Origin: Methylobacterium pseudosasicola
Lineage (GTDB): Bacteria; Pseudomonadota; Alphaproteobacteria; Rhizobiales; Beijerinckiaceae
DNA length: 64,000 nucleotides
NCBI RefSeq assembly: GCF_900114535.1
Contig: NZ_FOTK01000030.1
Coordinates: 1-64,000, forward strand
Reading direction: 5' to 3'
The position numbers and the translations under genes were made by a program. Numbering within the stretch: position 1 is the stretch's first letter; every line of letters starts with the position of its first letter. The notes below the pieces were generated by a model. The model was given only the letters and a program-made list of their open reading frames with translations. It made no database searches and was not told the DNA's origin. Of this stretch, positions 8,788-19,392 are shown one piece after another.

Positions 8788-10260
8788 TCAAGCGATCCCG
8801 AGCTTGTCCTTGAGCAGCGCGTTGACCGCCGCCGGGTTCGCCTTGCCGCCCGTGGCCTTCATGGTCTGGCCGACGAACCAGCCGAGCAGGGTCGGCTTCT
8901 CCTTGGCTTGGGCGACCTTGTCGGGGTTGGCCGCGATGATCTGGTCGATGGCGGCCTCGATGGCGCCGGTATCGGTCACCTGCTTCATGCCGCGGCTGTC
9001 GACGATGGCGCGCGGGTCGCCGCCCTCGGTCCAGACGATCTCGAACAGGTCCTTGGCGATCTTGCCGGAGATCACGCCCTCGCCGATCAGGTCGACGATC
9101 GCCCCGAGCTGGTCGGCTGAGACCGGCGTCGATTCGATCGAGAGGCCTTCCTTGTTGAGGCGCCCGAACAGCTCATTGATGACCCAGTTGGCCGCCGCCT
9201 TGCCGTCGCGGCCCTTGGCCACCGCCTCGTAATAGTCGGCCGAAGCCCGCTCGGCCACGAGCACGCCGGCATCGTAGGGCGAGAGGCCGTAATCCTTGAC
9301 GAACCGCGCCTTCTTGGCGTCCGGCAGCTCCGGCAGGCCGGCGGCCAGGGCATCGACATAGGCCTGGTCGAATTCGAGCGGCAGCAGGTCCGGATCGGGG
9401 AAGTAGCGGTAATCGTGCGCCTCTTCCTTCGAGCGCATCGAGCGGGTCTCTCCCTTGCCCGGGTCGAACAGGCGCGTCTCCTGATCGATCTTCCCACCAT
9501 CTTCCAGGATCGCGATCTGGCGGCGTGCCTCGGTCTCGATCGCCTGACCGATGAAGCGGATCGAGTTGACGTTCTTGATCTCGCAGCGGGTGCCGAGCGG
9601 CTCGCCGGGGCGGCGGACGGAGACGTTCACGTCGGCCCGCAGCGAGCCCTTCTCCATGTCGCCGTCGCAGGTGCCGAGATAGCGCAGGATCGTGCGCAGC
9701 TTGGTCACGTAGGCCTTGGCCTCTTCCGACGAGCGCAGGTCCGGCCGGGAGACGATCTCCATCAGCGCCACGCCCGAGCGGTTGAGATCGACGAAGCTCT
9801 TGGTCGGATCCTGGTCGTGCAGCGACTTGCCGGCATCCTGCTCCAGGTGCAGGCGCTCGATGCCGACCGTGATTGAGCTGCCGTCGAGCATGTCGACCAG
9901 CACCTCGCCCTCGCCGACGATCGGGTCCTTGTACTGCGAGATCTGGTAGCCCTGCGGCAGATCCGGGTAGAAGTAGTTTTTTCTGTCGAACACCGAGCGC
10001 AGGTTGATCTGCGCCTTGAGGCCGAGCCCGGTGCGGACCGCCTGCGCGATGCATTCCGCGTTGATCACCGGCAGCATGCCCGGCATCGCGGCATCAACCA
10101 GCGAGACGTGGTCGTTCGGCTCTGCCCCGAACTCCGTGGAGGCGCCGGAGAACAGCTTGGCGCGGCTGGAGACCTGGGCATGGACCTCCATGCCGACGAC
10201 GACCTCCCAGTCGTGCAGGCCGCCCTTGATGAGTTTTTTGGGATCGACAGGTGCGTTCAT
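8788..10260 (-). CDS. gatB: Asp/Glu-tRNA amidotransferase subunit B
   Basis: The 490-residue tRNA-binding subunit of GatCAB, which phosphorylates and amidates misacylated Glu-tRNA(Gln) or Asp-tRNA(Asn). Family motifs are clear: [10 protein letters not shown] near the start, [14 protein letters not shown], and EIKNVNS; the YqeY-type C-terminal domain ends in [10 protein letters not shown]. The ATG at 10260 is chosen because the protein family begins there ([11 protein letters not shown]); an open frame upstream reads into a palindromic repeat. It is separated from gatA by a small membrane-protein gene and that repeat. Confidence 0.97.
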   Translation of the reverse strand: MNAPVDPKKLIKGGLHDWEVVVGMEVHAQVSSRAKLFSGASTEFGAEPNDHVSLVDAAMPGMLPVINAECIAQAVRTGLGLKAQINLRSVFDRKNYFYPDLPQGYQISQYKDPIVGEGEVLVDMLDGSSITVGIERLHLEQDAGKSLHDQDPTKSFVDLNRSGVALMEIVSRPDLRSSEEAKAYVTKLRTILRYLGTCDGDMEKGSLRADVNVSVRRPGEPLGTRCEIKNVNSIRFIGQAIETEARRQIAILEDGGKIDQETRLFDPGKGETRSMRSKEEAHDYRYFPDPDLLPLEFDQAYVDALAAGLPELPDAKKARFVKDYGLSPYDAGVLVAERASADYYEAVAKGRDGKAAANWVINELFGRLNKEGLSIESTPVSADQLGAIVDLIGEGVISGKIAKDLFEIVWTEGGDPRAIVDSRGMKQVTDTGAIEAAIDQIIAANPDKVAQAKEKPTLLGWFVGQTMKATGGKANPAAVNALLKDKLGIA

Positions 10261-10310
10261 GGTCGTCCGGGCCGGGCTATGATGCGGTCTCCGCACGATC
10301 CGACCCACAC

Positions 10311-10417
10311 CCTCATCCTGAGGTGCTACGCAGCAGCCTCGAAGGAGGGCTCCAGGGATCGCTCGGAGCCTGGAGGGCTCCTTCGAGGCCCGCTGACGCG
10401 GTCACCTCAGGATGAGG
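10311..10417. repeat. Nested palindromic repeat
   Basis: Outer arms of 15 bases, CCTCATCCTGAGGTG (10311-10325) and its exact inverse (10403-10417), enclose inner arms GCCTCGAAGGAG (10336-10347) and their exact inverse (10378-10389). The outer arm is itself partly self-complementary (CCTCATCCTGAGG). This architecture is typical of dispersed palindromes in Methylobacterium and Bradyrhizobium-like genomes. It lies between gatB and the small membrane gene. Confidence 0.8.
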
Positions 10418-10489
10418 TCGCGGGTGGGATCGCGGCGTGTGCCGCTATCCTACTCTCGAAAAACACTTACGGGTCGCGCGCGACAAGAA

Positions 10490-10789
10490 TCAAGCGCGGC
10501 GGGCGATGGCTCGCCGGGCACCGTAGCCGACCATCGCCCACAGCAGGGCGGCGACGGCCCGCACCGGGAAGAAGGTCGGCCCGTCATGGGTGATCGGAGC
10601 CGGCCAGGGGATCCCAGCCGCGCTCACCGCCCAGGAGAACAGCACCGAGAAGCCCAGCGCCGCGATTGCCGCGATGAACACCTTGCCGAACTGGCTGGCG
10701 GTCCAGCCGAGATAGACCGCCACCACGATCAGCGCCGGATCGAACGCGGCCCAGATCCAGACCGTCCAGGGATAGAAGGGGACGGTCAT
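10490..10789 (-). CDS. Small integral membrane protein
   Basis: A 99-residue protein with three hydrophobic segments (about residues 8-28, 35-56 and 73-92). Its ATG overlaps the gatA stop codon (ATGA at 10786-10789), so it is translationally coupled to gatA; an alternative start three codons upstream is less likely. No family is recognised. It ends in a basic cluster, RRAIARRA. Its place between gatA and gatB suggests cotranscription rather than a role in tRNA amidation. Confidence 0.72.
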   Translation of the reverse strand: MTVPFYPWTVWIWAAFDPALIVVAVYLGWTASQFGKVFIAAIAALGFSVLFSWAVSAAGIPWPAPITHDGPTFFPVRAVAALLWAMVGYGARRAIARRA

Positions 10790-12264
10790 GCCCACCAAGG
10801 CTCGGGCAGGACGGTCCGGCCGGCGGCCTCCTCGATCACCTGGGCGACGGCGAACAGCGTCTCCTCGTCGAAGGGCCGGCCGATCAGCTGGAGGCCGAGC
10901 GGCAGACCCTGGCCGTCGATGCCGGCCGGGACCGCGATACCCGGAAGACCGGCCATGTTCACCGTCACGGTGAACACGTCGTTGAGGTACATCTCCACCG
11001 GGTCGGCCGAGGCCTTCTCGCCGATGCCGAAGGCCGAGGACGGCGTCGCCGGGGTCAGGATCGCGTCGACGCCGGCCGCGTAGGCCTGCTCGAAGTCGCG
11101 CTTGATCAGCGTGCGGATCTTTTGGGCGCGCACGTAATAGGCGTCGTAGTAGCCGGCCGAGAGCACGTAGGTGCCGATCATGATCCGGCGCTTGACCTCG
11201 CGGCCGAAGCCGGCGGCGCGGGTGTTCTCGTACATCCCGGCGATGTCCTTGCCGGGCACGCGCAGGCCGTAGCGGACGCCGTCGTAGCGGGCGAGGTTCG
11301 ATGACGCCTCCGCCGGGGCGACGATGTAATAGGCCGGCAGCGCCGAGGAGGTATGCGGCAGCGAGATCTCCTTGATCGTCGCGCCGGCATCCTTCAGCCA
11401 GGCGGCGCCGTCATCCCAGAGCTTCTGGATCTCGGCTGGCATGCCGTCGACCCGGTATTCCTTCGGGATGCCGATGGTCAGACCCTTCACGCCGCGGGAG
11501 ACCGCAGCCTCGAAATCCGGCACCGGAAGGTCGACGCAGGTGGTGTCCCGGGCGTCCGGGCCGGCCATGGATCCGAGCAGGATCGCACAGTCGCGCACCG
11601 TGCGGGCGATCGGGCCGGCCTGGTCCAGGGAGGAGGCGAAGGCCACCGTACCCCAGCGCGAGCAGCGCCCGTAGGTCGGCTTGATCCCCACCGTGCCGGT
11701 GAAGGCCGCGGGCTGGCGGATCGAGCCGCCGGTATCGGTGGCGGTGGCGCCCAGGCAGAGCCGCGCCGCGACCGCCGCGGCCGAGCCGCCGGACGAGCCG
11801 CCCGGCACCAGCTGCGCGTCGGAGCCCTTGCGCCGCCAAGGCGAGACCACGTTGCCGTAGGCGCTGGTCTCGTTGGACGAGCCCATGGCGAACTCGTCGA
11901 GGTTCAGCTTGCCCAGCATCACCGCGCCGTCGCGCCAGAGATTGGCCGAGACGGCGGATTCGTAGTGCGGCACGAAGGTTTCGAGGATCTTCGAGCCGGC
12001 GGTGGTGGTGACGCCGTCCGTGCAGAACAGGTCCTTGATGCCGAGCGGGATGCCTTCCAGCGGGCGGGCCTCGCCGGCGGCGATCTTCTGGTCCGCCGCG
12101 TCCGCCATCTTGAGGGCGTGGTCGGGCGTCTCGCGGATGAAGGCGTTCAGCACGCGGGCCTTGGCCATCGCGTCGAGATGCGCCTGGGTCAGCTCGCGGG
12201 CCGAGATCCGCTTCGCCTTGAGGGCGTCGCGTGCCTCGGCCAGGGTGAGTTCGTTCGGATCCAC
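10786..12264 (-). CDS. gatA: Asp/Glu-tRNA amidotransferase subunit A
   Basis: The amidase subunit of GatCAB releases ammonia from glutamine. The amidase signature is seen as [15 protein letters not shown] with the downstream [12 protein letters not shown], giving the Ser-cisSer-Lys triad (the Lys is in GIKDLF). The product is about 492 residues. Three in-frame GTG codons are possible starts (12297, 12273, 12264); 12264 is chosen because GAGGA lies ten bases upstream, but the frame is open to 12297. It follows gatC and overlaps the next membrane-protein gene by four bases. Confidence 0.96.
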   Translation of the reverse strand: MDPNELTLAEARDALKAKRISARELTQAHLDAMAKARVLNAFIRETPDHALKMADAADQKIAAGEARPLEGIPLGIKDLFCTDGVTTTAGSKILETFVPHYESAVSANLWRDGAVMLGKLNLDEFAMGSSNETSAYGNVVSPWRRKGSDAQLVPGGSSGGSAAAVAARLCLGATATDTGGSIRQPAAFTGTVGIKPTYGRCSRWGTVAFASSLDQAGPIARTVRDCAILLGSMAGPDARDTTCVDLPVPDFEAAVSRGVKGLTIGIPKEYRVDGMPAEIQKLWDDGAAWLKDAGATIKEISLPHTSSALPAYYIVAPAEASSNLARYDGVRYGLRVPGKDIAGMYENTRAAGFGREVKRRIMIGTYVLSAGYYDAYYVRAQKIRTLIKRDFEQAYAAGVDAILTPATPSSAFGIGEKASADPVEMYLNDVFTVTVNMAGLPGIAVPAGIDGQGLPLGLQLIGRPFDEETLFAVAQVIEEAAGRTVLPEPWWA

Positions 12265-12338
12265 GCTGTTCACGTCCTCGCGCGCGCCGCCGCGCACATG
12301 CCGCCAGAATTCATGCTTCGCCGAAGGCCGGAAGCAGC

Positions 12339-12626
12339 CTACTCGACGACCTTCGGAACCAGGAAGTAATTGTCTTCGGTCTCGGGGGCGTTGGCGACCA
12401 CGTCAGCGGCGCGGCCCCCCTCGGTGACCACGTCCTCGCGCTTCTTCATCGCCATCGGGGTGACCGAGGTCATCGGCTCGACGCCGGACACGTCCACCGC
12501 GCTGAGCTGCTCGACGAAGGCCAGGATGGCGTTGAGCTCACCCTGCAGCGGACCGACCTCGTCGTCGGTGACTGCGATCCGCGCCAGATGCGCGATGCGC
12601 CGAACCGTCTTCTCGTCGACCGACAT
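12339..12626 (-). CDS. gatC: Asp/Glu-tRNA amidotransferase subunit C
   Basis: A 95-residue linker subunit that stabilises the GatA-GatB complex. It starts [17 protein letters not shown] and ends with [17 protein letters not shown], both diagnostic of GatC. The ATG at 12626 gives normal length; the longer open frame upstream has no family similarity. It is the first gene of gatC > gatA > membrane protein > gatB on the minus strand. Confidence 0.96.
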   Translation of the reverse strand: MSVDEKTVRRIAHLARIAVTDDEVGPLQGELNAILAFVEQLSAVDVSGVEPMTSVTPMAMKKREDVVTEGGRAADVVANAPETEDNYFLVPKVVE

Positions 12627-12763
12627 ACCGTCCCGTTCGTCCCTGCCCGGGAGGCATCCCCGGCGCCGGGCCGGGCTATAGCACTGCGCTTCGACGGGCC
12701 GCAACGCGGGCGGTGGTCTGCGTGGCCGTGCCCTGGGACAAGATCAAGTCAGGCCGGGCGGGA

Positions 12764-12904
12764 TCAGGTCACGACGTGGTTCGGCGTCACCGACATCTCG
12801 ATCGTGATGCCGGCCTGCCGGACCGGCCGGAACACCGATTGCGACACGCCGAAGACCAGAACTTCGAAGGCCAGGACCAGCATCCAGCACTGCTTGCGGG
12901 TCAT
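12764..12904 (-). CDS. Possible 46-residue membrane peptide
   Basis: A short frame, MTRKQCWMLVLAFEVLVFGV and on to SVTPNHVVT, has one membrane segment preceded by a basic start. The same frame can begin at 12958 (MPTIGQPN). Neither start has a visible ribosome binding site. It sits in a 449-base gap between gatC and the divergent SUKH gene, which otherwise shows nothing. It is listed because the hydrophobic segment is well formed; it may be spurious. Confidence 0.35.
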   Translation of the reverse strand: MTRKQCWMLVLAFEVLVFGVSQSVFRPVRQAGITIEMSVTPNHVVT

Positions 12905-13075
12905 GGTCTGCGAACGGCTGGAGGGGCGCAGGGCGTTGGGCTGGCCTATCGTCGGCATGGCGATACCCGGAACGTGGATTAACGAAGTCTTAACCGACTT
13001 ATTCGCGAACGGCTCCGGGCGCATCCGTGTCGATCTGCGGATAGGGTTAAGGCTGTGGATGGTGGAGCGGGTTCG

Positions 13076-13642
13076 ATGTGGGAGCAGGTGTTCACGAGCC
13101 TGTCGCCGGGCTTCCTGGCGCAGCCGGCGGATCTCGACCGCGCCGCAGCGGAGTTGGGCTTCCCCCTACCCGCCTCTTACCGCAGCTTCTGCGAGACCTG
13201 CGGCATCGGCCTGGCGGGCGCGCAGTTCCGGATCGCCGTGCCGGCGCCGTTCGAGGCCAGCGATCTCGCCACGCAAGCCGGGGTGATCGCCGTCAGCGTC
13301 GGCAACGCCGTCGCGATGCTGGAGGGTGAGGGCGAGCCGCACCGCTTCGATGTCGAGGACGGCGACCCGGCGGTGATCGAGCGCGCCTGCTTCTTCGGCG
13401 CGGGTGACGACGGTAGCTTCCTGTTCTGGGACGTCGCCGGAGCGACGGAGGAATACGATATCTGGCTGCTGGCCCCCGATCTGGAGACCGTGCGTTTCGG
13501 CGGCGAGAGCCTCACCGACTTCTTCGACCGCGTGACCCGACCCTCCGCCGCCCTCGTGCTAGGGCCCGGCGGGACGCCCCTCCCGGCCCGGTTCGAAGGC
13601 ATCGCGGAGACCACGCTGGCGCGGGGCGCCGGGCTGGCGTAG
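13076..13642 (+). CDS. SMI1/KNR4 (SUKH) family protein
   Basis: A 188-residue protein starting MWEQVFTSLSPGF. The block AAAELGFPLPASYRSFCETC is the characteristic SUKH helix and turn (short insertion, then LPxSYxxF), and the C-terminal half contains FLFWDVAG and a YDIWLL strand. SUKH proteins are often immunity proteins against nuclease toxins, but stand-alone copies exist. No toxin gene is adjacent; ruvX follows after nine bases, so the two are likely cotranscribed. Confidence 0.75.
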   Translation: MWEQVFTSLSPGFLAQPADLDRAAAELGFPLPASYRSFCETCGIGLAGAQFRIAVPAPFEASDLATQAGVIAVSVGNAVAMLEGEGEPHRFDVEDGDPAVIERACFFGAGDDGSFLFWDVAGATEEYDIWLLAPDLETVRFGGESLTDFFDRVTRPSAALVLGPGGTPLPARFEGIAETTLARGAGLA

Positions 13643-13651
13643 GGCCACGCC

Positions 13652-14146
13652 ATGAATTTCGACGAGATCCGTACCTTCGCGGCCGCCTCGCGCGGTGGCG
13701 CGCGCCTGATCGGGGTCGATCTCGGCACCAAGACGATCGGGCTCGCCCTGTCGGATCTCGGCCGCCAGATCGCAACGCCCCTCGAGACCATCCGCCGGGT
13801 GAAGTTCACCCCCGACGCCCAGCGCCTCGCCGAGCTCTGCCGGCAGCACGCCGTCGGCGGGCTGGTGGTCGGCCTGCCGCTGAACATGGATGGCAGCGAG
13901 GGGCCCCGGGTTCAGTCGACCCGCGCCTTCGTGCGCAACCTCAAGCCGATCATCGACATCCCGCACGTCTTCTTCGACGAGCGCCTGTCCACCGCCGTGG
14001 TGACCCGGGCGCTGATCGAGGCGGACGCGTCCCGGGCGCGGCGGGGCCAGCTCGTGGACAAGCTCGCCGCCGCCTACATCCTGCAGGGCTGCCTCGACGT
14101 GATGCGCAACCTCGCCGATTCCGACGCCGACGCCGTCAGCGATTGA
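13652..14146 (+). CDS. ruvX: RuvX/YqgF family Holliday-junction-resolvase-like nuclease
   Basis: A 164-residue RNase H-fold protein. Motifs are [15 protein letters not shown] (first catalytic Asp), [15 protein letters not shown], and FFDERLST with a later [10 protein letters not shown]. YqgF proteins process 16S rRNA ends in E. coli and are annotated as pre-16S rRNA nuclease or Holliday junction resolvase. The gene converges with dprA and the two coding ends overlap by 11 bases. Confidence 0.94.
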   Translation: MNFDEIRTFAAASRGGARLIGVDLGTKTIGLALSDLGRQIATPLETIRRVKFTPDAQRLAELCRQHAVGGLVVGLPLNMDGSEGPRVQSTRAFVRNLKPIIDIPHVFFDERLSTAVVTRALIEADASRARRGQLVDKLAAAYILQGCLDVMRNLADSDADAVSD

Positions 14147-15338
14147 CCAGCGAAACCGCCCCGCTGCCGTGCCGCTCGATCCGGCCGTCAAGCTCCAGCT
14201 CCAGCAGCACGGTCTGCACCACCCGGGCGCCGACCCCGGCGCTGCGCGCCAATTCGTCGGTGCCGACCGGGCTCGGTCCCAGCAGGGCGATGATCTTTTG
14301 GCGGTCGTCCGTGGGCTCGTCCGGTTCGACGAGCGGGACATCGAAGACGGGATCTAAGTCCGCGCCGCCGTCGAGCAGATTTGCACGTCCCTCCAGGTCG
14401 ATTTCGTCCCAGAAATCCGGCTGCTCGGCGAGGTCGGGTTTCGTCCGGGCGGGGGCGGCGTCGGGATCGGGACCGCGTTCGATGATCGGGCCGATCACAT
14501 CGAGGACGTGGCTCGCCTCGGCCACCAGAATCGCCCCTTGGCGGATCAGGTCGTTGGTGCCCTCCGCCCGGGGGTCCAGGGGCGAGCCCGGGACGGCGAA
14601 GACCTCGCGGTTCTGCTCCAAGGCGTAGCGCGCGGTGATCAGCGAGCCGGAGCGGCGGGCCGCCTCGACTACGATCGTGCCGTAGGACAGGCCGGAGATG
14701 ATGCGGTTGCGCCGGGGGAAGTCGCGACCCCGCGCCTCCCAGCCCATCGGCATCTCCGCCAGCACCGCCCCGCCCTCCGCTAGGATCGCGTCGACCAGGG
14801 CGGCGTGAGCGGCCGGGTAGATCCGGTCCTGGCCCCCGGCCATCACCGCCACGGTACCGGTATGGAGGCTGGCCTTGTGGGCCCGCGCGTCGATCCCCCG
14901 GGCGAGGCCCGAGACCACGGCGAGCCCGGCCTCGCCGAGGCCCCGGGCCAGCCGCTCGGTGAAGGCAAGCCCCGCCGTCGAGGCGTTGCGCGACCCGACC
15001 AGGGCGACCGCTGGGCGATTCAGGATGTTTGGATCACCCCGCAGGGCGATGAGCGGCGGGGCCGCATCGGTGCGCTGGAGCAGGTGCGGATAATCCGCCT
15101 CGCCGGTGGCGAGCAGGCGTCCTCCGAGGCGCGCCAGGGCGGCGAGCTCATCCTCGGCCTGCGCCCGGCTTGGCGGCTCGATGCGCCGGCCCTGGCGCTT
15201 GGTCAGGTCCGGCAGCGCTTCGAGCGCCGCAGCCGCGCCGCCGAATCGGTTGATCAGGGTGCGGAAGCTCCGCGGGCCGATCCCCTCCGTTCGGATCAAC
15301 CGCAGCCAGTCGAGGCGCTGGGCATCGGTGAGCTGCAT
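14136..15338 (-). CDS. dprA: DNA-processing protein DprA
   Basis: A 400-residue protein that binds incoming single-stranded DNA and loads RecA in transformation. The Rossmann-like core carries [37 protein letters not shown] and [18 protein letters not shown], all diagnostic. An N-terminal helical domain (about residues 1-75) and a C-terminal winged-helix-like domain (about 335-395, starting [10 protein letters not shown]) complete the usual layout. It is the last gene of the plsY/dihydroorotase-like chain. Confidence 0.96.
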   Translation of the reverse strand: MQLTDAQRLDWLRLIRTEGIGPRSFRTLINRFGGAAAALEALPDLTKRQGRRIEPPSRAQAEDELAALARLGGRLLATGEADYPHLLQRTDAAPPLIALRGDPNILNRPAVALVGSRNASTAGLAFTERLARGLGEAGLAVVSGLARGIDARAHKASLHTGTVAVMAGGQDRIYPAAHAALVDAILAEGGAVLAEMPMGWEARGRDFPRRNRIISGLSYGTIVVEAARRSGSLITARYALEQNREVFAVPGSPLDPRAEGTNDLIRQGAILVAEASHVLDVIGPIIERGPDPDAAPARTKPDLAEQPDFWDEIDLEGRANLLDGGADLDPVFDVPLVEPDEPTDDRQKIIALLGPSPVGTDELARSAGVGARVVQTVLLELELDGRIERHGSGAVSLVNR

Positions 15339-15372
15339 GACGCCCCCCAGCGTCGCGCCATCGGGCGCGTAG

Positions 15373-15975
15373 CTAACCCTTCTGGCCGATGCGCCCCTCG
15401 GTGCCGGCCGCGAGTCGCCGGATGTTGGGAGCGTGCTTCCACCATAGCAGCAGCCCGAGCAGCAGGAACAGCACAGCTTGCGTCGGGGCGCCGAGCGCCC
15501 ATAGCACCAGCGGCGTCGCCGCGGAGGCCGCCAGCGCGGCCAGCGACGAGTATTTCAGCGCGAAGGCGAGGCCGAGCCAGATCGCCGCGAAGGCAGCCAG
15601 GGTCGGCGGGCTGAAGGCCAGCAGCACGCCGATGAAGGTCGCCACCCCCTTGCCGCCCTTGAAGCCGAGCCAGACTGGGAAGAGATGCCCGAGGAAGGCG
15701 CCGAGACCGGCAGCCAGGGCCGGCCCCTCGCCGAGTTGCCGGGCGATCAGCACCGCCGCCGTCCCCTTCAGGGCATCCCCGAGCAGGGTCGCGGCGGCGA
15801 GGCCCTTGCGGCCGGTGCGCAGCACGTTGGTCGCGCCGATATTGCCGGAGCCGATCGCCCGCACGTCGCCGAGCCCGGCGAAGCGCGTGAAGATCAGCCC
15901 GAACGGAATCGAGCCCAGAGCATAGCCGAGGGCCAGACCGCCGAGGGCGGCCGAGGTCGCGAGGTCCGGGAGCAT
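15373..15975 (-). CDS. plsY: Acyl-phosphate:glycerol-3-phosphate acyltransferase
   Basis: A 200-residue inner-membrane enzyme that acylates glycerol-3-phosphate from acyl-phosphate to start phospholipid synthesis. It has several hydrophobic segments and the three PlsY motifs: IPFGLIF with [30 protein letters not shown], and KHAPNIRRL near the end. Its ATG shares one base with the stop codon of the dihydroorotase-like gene (TGATG), implying coupling. Confidence 0.96.
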   Translation of the reverse strand: MLPDLATSAALGGLALGYALGSIPFGLIFTRFAGLGDVRAIGSGNIGATNVLRTGRKGLAAATLLGDALKGTAAVLIARQLGEGPALAAGLGAFLGHLFPVWLGFKGGKGVATFIGVLLAFSPPTLAAFAAIWLGLAFALKYSSLAALAASAATPLVLWALGAPTQAVLFLLLGLLLWWKHAPNIRRLAAGTEGRIGQKG

Positions 15976-17279
15976 CAGGCCGCCGCCGCGAGATCGTCGA
16001 TGGCGTGCACGATCCGGCCGCCGACCAGGGTCAGCACCGCGGCGCCCTGGAGGCGCGCTTCGTCGAAGGGCGAGTTCTTGGAGCGCGACTTCAGCCGGCG
16101 CTTGTCGAGCACGTAGGGCAGATCGGGATCGATCAGGACGAGGTCGGCGGGCGCGCCGACCGCCAATCGGCCGGCCTCGCGCCCGAGGATCCGGGCCGGG
16201 TTCACGGTGAGCGCCGCGATCAGCTTGTTCAGCGCGAGGTCGCCGGTATGGACCAGGCGCAGGGACGCGCCGAGCAGGGTCTCGATCCCGAGGGCGCCGT
16301 CAGCCGCTTCCGCGAAGGGCAGGCGCTTGGTCTCGACATCCTGCGGATTGTGGTCGGAGACGACCACGTCGATCACGCCCTCGTTGAGAGCCTGCACAAC
16401 CGCGTGCCGGTCGGCCTCGTCGCGCAGCGGCGGCGAGAGCCGGCAGAAGGTGCGGTAATGGCCGATGTCGTTCTCGTTCAGCACGAGGTTGTTCACCGAG
16501 ACACCGCAGGTCACCGGCAACCCATCCTGCTTGGCCCGGCGCACGATCTCCACCGAATCGGCGCACGAGATCATCGCCGCGTGGTAGCGGGCGCCGGTCA
16601 GCCGCACGAGGCGGATGTCGCGCTCCAGCATCACGGTCTCGGCCTCGCGGGGGATGCCCATCAGCCCGAGGCGGGAGGCGAGCTCGCCTTCGTTCATCAC
16701 GCCCTCGGCGACGAGGGCGGCATCCTCGACATGCTGCATCACCAGGGCGTCGAAATCCCGGGCGTAGGTCAGGGCGCGGCGCATCACCTGGGCGTTCGCC
16801 ACCGCGTGCAGCCCGTCGGTGAACGCCACCGCGCCGGCCTCCTGGAGCAGGCCGAATTCGGTCATTTCCTTACCGGCCAGGCCCTTGGTGATCGCGGCGG
16901 CGGGCAGGACGGTGACGCTGGCCGTGTCGCGGGCGCGACGGAGCACGAAATCCACGATCGCCGGGCCGTCGATCACCGGGTTGGTGTCAGGCATGCAGAC
17001 CAGGGTCGTGACGCCGCCTGCCGCCGCCGCGGCGCTCGCCGAGGCCAGGGTCTCGCGATGCTCGGCCCCCGGCTCGCCCACGAAGGCGCGCATGTCGATC
17101 AGACCGGGGGTGAGGACCCGGCCGCGACAGTCGATCCGGGCGGCGTCCGCCGGAACTCCGGGCGCGGCGCCCTCGGCGATGTCCGCGATGCGGCCGTCCT
17201 GCACCAGCACGGCACCGCGCGTTTCGCGGCCCGTCGCCGGATCGAGGAGGGTCGCGTCGGCGAGAAGAATGCTGGTCAC
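15975..17279 (-). CDS. Dihydroorotase-like amidohydrolase, probably inactive
   Basis: A 434-residue amidohydrolase-fold protein, closest to the PyrC class of pyrimidine biosynthesis. The metal-ligand pair His-X-His expected after GLID is replaced: [19 protein letters not shown]. The later histidine of the HVS-type strand is also absent (AAMISCADS), while QHVED and the SDHNPQD region with its Asp remain. Many alphaproteobacterial copies show this pattern and may be non-catalytic partners of aspartate carbamoyltransferase, like PyrX/PyrC'. No pyrB is adjacent. It overlaps hisF by four bases and plsY by one. Confidence 0.88.
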   Translation of the reverse strand: MTSILLADATLLDPATGRETRGAVLVQDGRIADIAEGAAPGVPADAARIDCRGRVLTPGLIDMRAFVGEPGAEHRETLASASAAAAAGGVTTLVCMPDTNPVIDGPAIVDFVLRRARDTASVTVLPAAAITKGLAGKEMTEFGLLQEAGAVAFTDGLHAVANAQVMRRALTYARDFDALVMQHVEDAALVAEGVMNEGELASRLGLMGIPREAETVMLERDIRLVRLTGARYHAAMISCADSVEIVRRAKQDGLPVTCGVSVNNLVLNENDIGHYRTFCRLSPPLRDEADRHAVVQALNEGVIDVVVSDHNPQDVETKRLPFAEAADGALGIETLLGASLRLVHTGDLALNKLIAALTVNPARILGREAGRLAVGAPADLVLIDPDLPYVLDKRRLKSRSKNSPFDEARLQGAAVLTLVGGRIVHAIDDLAAAA

Positions 17280-18079
17280 AGGGGCGCCCTCGCGGATGAA
17301 GCCGGGCCGTCGAGGCGCATAGCGAGGCCGGCGGCCGCCATATGGGCCTTGGCCTCGGCGACGCTCGCCTGCCCGAAATGGAAGATCGAGGCGGCCAGCA
17401 CGGCGCTGGCGCCGCCCTGGGCCACGCCGGCCACGAGGTCGTCGAGGCCGCCGACGCCGCCCGAGGCGATCACCGGCACGGTCACGGCGTCACTGATCGC
17501 CCGCGTGAGGGCCAGATCGTAGCCGGAGCGGGTGCCGTCCTTGTCCATTGAGGTCACCAGCAGCTCGCCCGCGCCCTTCTCGGCGACCAGGCGGGCGAAG
17601 GCGACCGCATCGATCCCGGTCGGGTCGCGGCCGCCATGGGTAAAGATCTCCCATCGGGCGGGCTCGTCGGGGCCGGAGACCCGCTTGGCGTCGATCGCCA
17701 CGACGATGCATTGCGCGCCGAACTTTTCCGCCGCCCTGGCGACCAAGTCCGGGTCCTTCACGGCGGCGGTGTTGATCGCGACCTTGTCGGCGCCGGCGAG
17801 CAGCAGGGCGCGCACATCCTCGACGGTGCGAACGCCGCCGCCGACGGTGAGCGGCATGAAGCAGGCCTCGGCGGTCCGGCTGACGATGTCGAGCAGCGTG
17901 CCCCGGGCCTCGCGGCTCGCGGTGATGTCGAGGAAGCACAGCTCATCGGCCCCGGCGGCGTCGTAGACCTTGGCCGCCTCCACCGGATCGCCGGCATCGC
18001 GCAGCCCCTCGAAGCGGACGCCTTTCACGACGCGGCCGTCCTTCACGTCGAGGCAGGGGATGATGCGGGTTTTGAGCAC
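17276..18079 (-). CDS. hisF: Imidazole glycerol phosphate synthase, cyclase subunit
   Basis: The 267-residue TIM barrel joins HisH-derived ammonia with PRFAR to give IGP and [25 protein letters not shown] holds the first catalytic Asp, and the second lies in [12 protein letters not shown]; phosphate loops include VGGGVRT and [11 protein letters not shown]. It overlaps the dihydroorotase-like start (ATGA). hisE, which commonly follows hisF in related genomes, is not here. Confidence 0.97.
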   Translation of the reverse strand: MLKTRIIPCLDVKDGRVVKGVRFEGLRDAGDPVEAAKVYDAAGADELCFLDITASREARGTLLDIVSRTAEACFMPLTVGGGVRTVEDVRALLLAGADKVAINTAAVKDPDLVARAAEKFGAQCIVVAIDAKRVSGPDEPARWEIFTHGGRDPTGIDAVAFARLVAEKGAGELLVTSMDKDGTRSGYDLALTRAISDAVTVPVIASGGVGGLDDLVAGVAQGGASAVLAASIFHFGQASVAEAKAHMAAAGLAMRLDGPASSARAPL

Positions 18080-18097
18080 GAGCCCTCGGCGGTCCGA

Positions 18098-18556
18098 TCA
18101 GGAGTCGGGATCGATCGCGAACGGCCGATCCATGATGTCCTGATACGTGTAGGGGCAGGCTTCTGGGAAGTGCCTCAACGCGAGGCCTGTGGTGTCCGCA
18201 GCTTCGAGGCGGGCACAGCGATAGGCCCGCTCGACAGCGTCGCCCAGCCGGTTCTTGAGACTTGGACTGTCATGAAGTTCGTCAGAGACGTGCTTGCGGT
18301 GCATCGCGATCTCGATCGCCTTGCGTCGGTTCTGCGAACCGGCGCGGTGATCGATCGTGAGCATATTTGCGAGAATGTTTTCCAGAGCGCGCACCAAGCT
18401 CGCGAACTGAGTCCGGCCTAAACTCTCGATCTCCTCGGCGAGATTCGCGCGGTCGAGTCCCGTGATGTCGCCCACCCGCAGGCGGCCGACCTGCTCCTGT
18501 GTCCAAGCGTAGAAATCGTCGCGATAAGCCGTTCCGGCCGGTGCGCGGCAGGCCAT
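18098..18556 (-). CDS. DUF29 family protein
   Basis: A 152-residue, helix-rich protein. YRDDFYAWTQEQVGRLRVGD followed by NLAEEIESLGRTQFASL and LENILANMLTIDHRA are characteristic of DUF29, a family of unknown function widespread in cyanobacteria and methylobacteria and often multicopy. The ATG at 18556 gives normal length. It sits between hisA and hisF on the same strand, with gaps of 41 and 18 bases, and looks like a gene inserted into the his operon. Confidence 0.85.
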   Translation of the reverse strand: MACRAPAGTAYRDDFYAWTQEQVGRLRVGDITGLDRANLAEEIESLGRTQFASLVRALENILANMLTIDHRAGSQNRRKAIEIAMHRKHVSDELHDSPSLKNRLGDAVERAYRCARLEAADTTGLALRHFPEACPYTYQDIMDRPFAIDPDS

Positions 18557-18597
18557 GAAAGCCTCCCGAGTCGAGGTCCTTCGATCGAAAAAACCTA

Positions 18598-19341
18598 TCA
18601 CGCCGCCGGGTTGCGCGCCTGCGCGATCGCGGCGAGCGCCGCCTGCGGGTCGATGCGGCCGTCGTAGAGGGCGCGGCCGGTGATGGCGCCGGCGATGAGG
18701 GCGCAATCGGGCTGAAGCAGGCGGTGCACGTCGTCGATGGAGGCGAGGCCCCCGGAAGCGATCACCGGAATGCGCACGGCCTCCGCCAGGGCGAGGGTCA
18801 TCTCGACGTTGAGGCCCTTGAGGATCCCGTCACGGGCGATGTCGGTGTAGATGATCGCGGCGACGCCCGCATCTTCGAACCGGCGGCCGAGTTCTTCGGC
18901 GGTCATGCTGGAGGTCTGCGCCCAGCCCTCCACGGCAACGCGCCCGTCCTTGGCGTCGATGCCCACCGCGATCTTGCCGGGATGCAGGCGGGCCGCCTCC
19001 CGGACGAAGCCGGGGTCGCGCACGGCCGCGGTGCCGATGATCACGCGGGCGACACCCTTCGCAAGCCAGCCTTCCAGGGTCTTCATATCCCGGATGCCGC
19101 CGCCGAGCTGCACCGGTATGCCGACCCGGGCGAGGATCGCGTCCACCGCGGCGGCGTTGCGCGGCGCGCCCGCGAAGGCGCCGTCGAGATCGACCACGTG
19201 GAGCCACGGGAAGCCTTGATCCTCGAAGGTCGCGGCCTGCGCGGCCGGATCGTCGCCGAAGATCTTGGCCTGCGCCATGTCCCCCTGCACGAGGCGGACG
19301 CAGCGTCCCTCCTTCAGGTCGATCGCCGGGTACAGGATCAC
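18598..19341 (-). CDS. hisA: ProFAR isomerase
   Basis: The 247-residue TIM barrel isomerises ProFAR to PRFAR in histidine synthesis. [20 protein letters not shown] carries the catalytic Asp 8, and the second Asp lies in [12 protein letters not shown]; phosphate loops are QLGGGIRD and [11 protein letters not shown]. It follows hisH by about 50 bases in the his operon. Confidence 0.97.
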   Translation of the reverse strand: MILYPAIDLKEGRCVRLVQGDMAQAKIFGDDPAAQAATFEDQGFPWLHVVDLDGAFAGAPRNAAAVDAILARVGIPVQLGGGIRDMKTLEGWLAKGVARVIIGTAAVRDPGFVREAARLHPGKIAVGIDAKDGRVAVEGWAQTSSMTAEELGRRFEDAGVAAIIYTDIARDGILKGLNVEMTLALAEAVRIPVIASGGLASIDDVHRLLQPDCALIAGAITGRALYDGRIDPQAALAAIAQARNPAA

Positions 19342-19392
19342 GGATGCTGTCTTCCTTCTCGCCGAAACCGGGGAACGGTCAGGGGCGCCAAG

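Noticed and set aside
8546-9232. An arginine-rich plus-strand frame beginning with GTG
   Set aside because: Most of it is antisense to gatB and it has no ribosome binding site.
16005-17522. A 505-codon plus-strand frame over the dihydroorotase-like gene
   Set aside because: It is a shadow of the minus-strand gene and hisF, which have family motifs; no ribosome site was seen.
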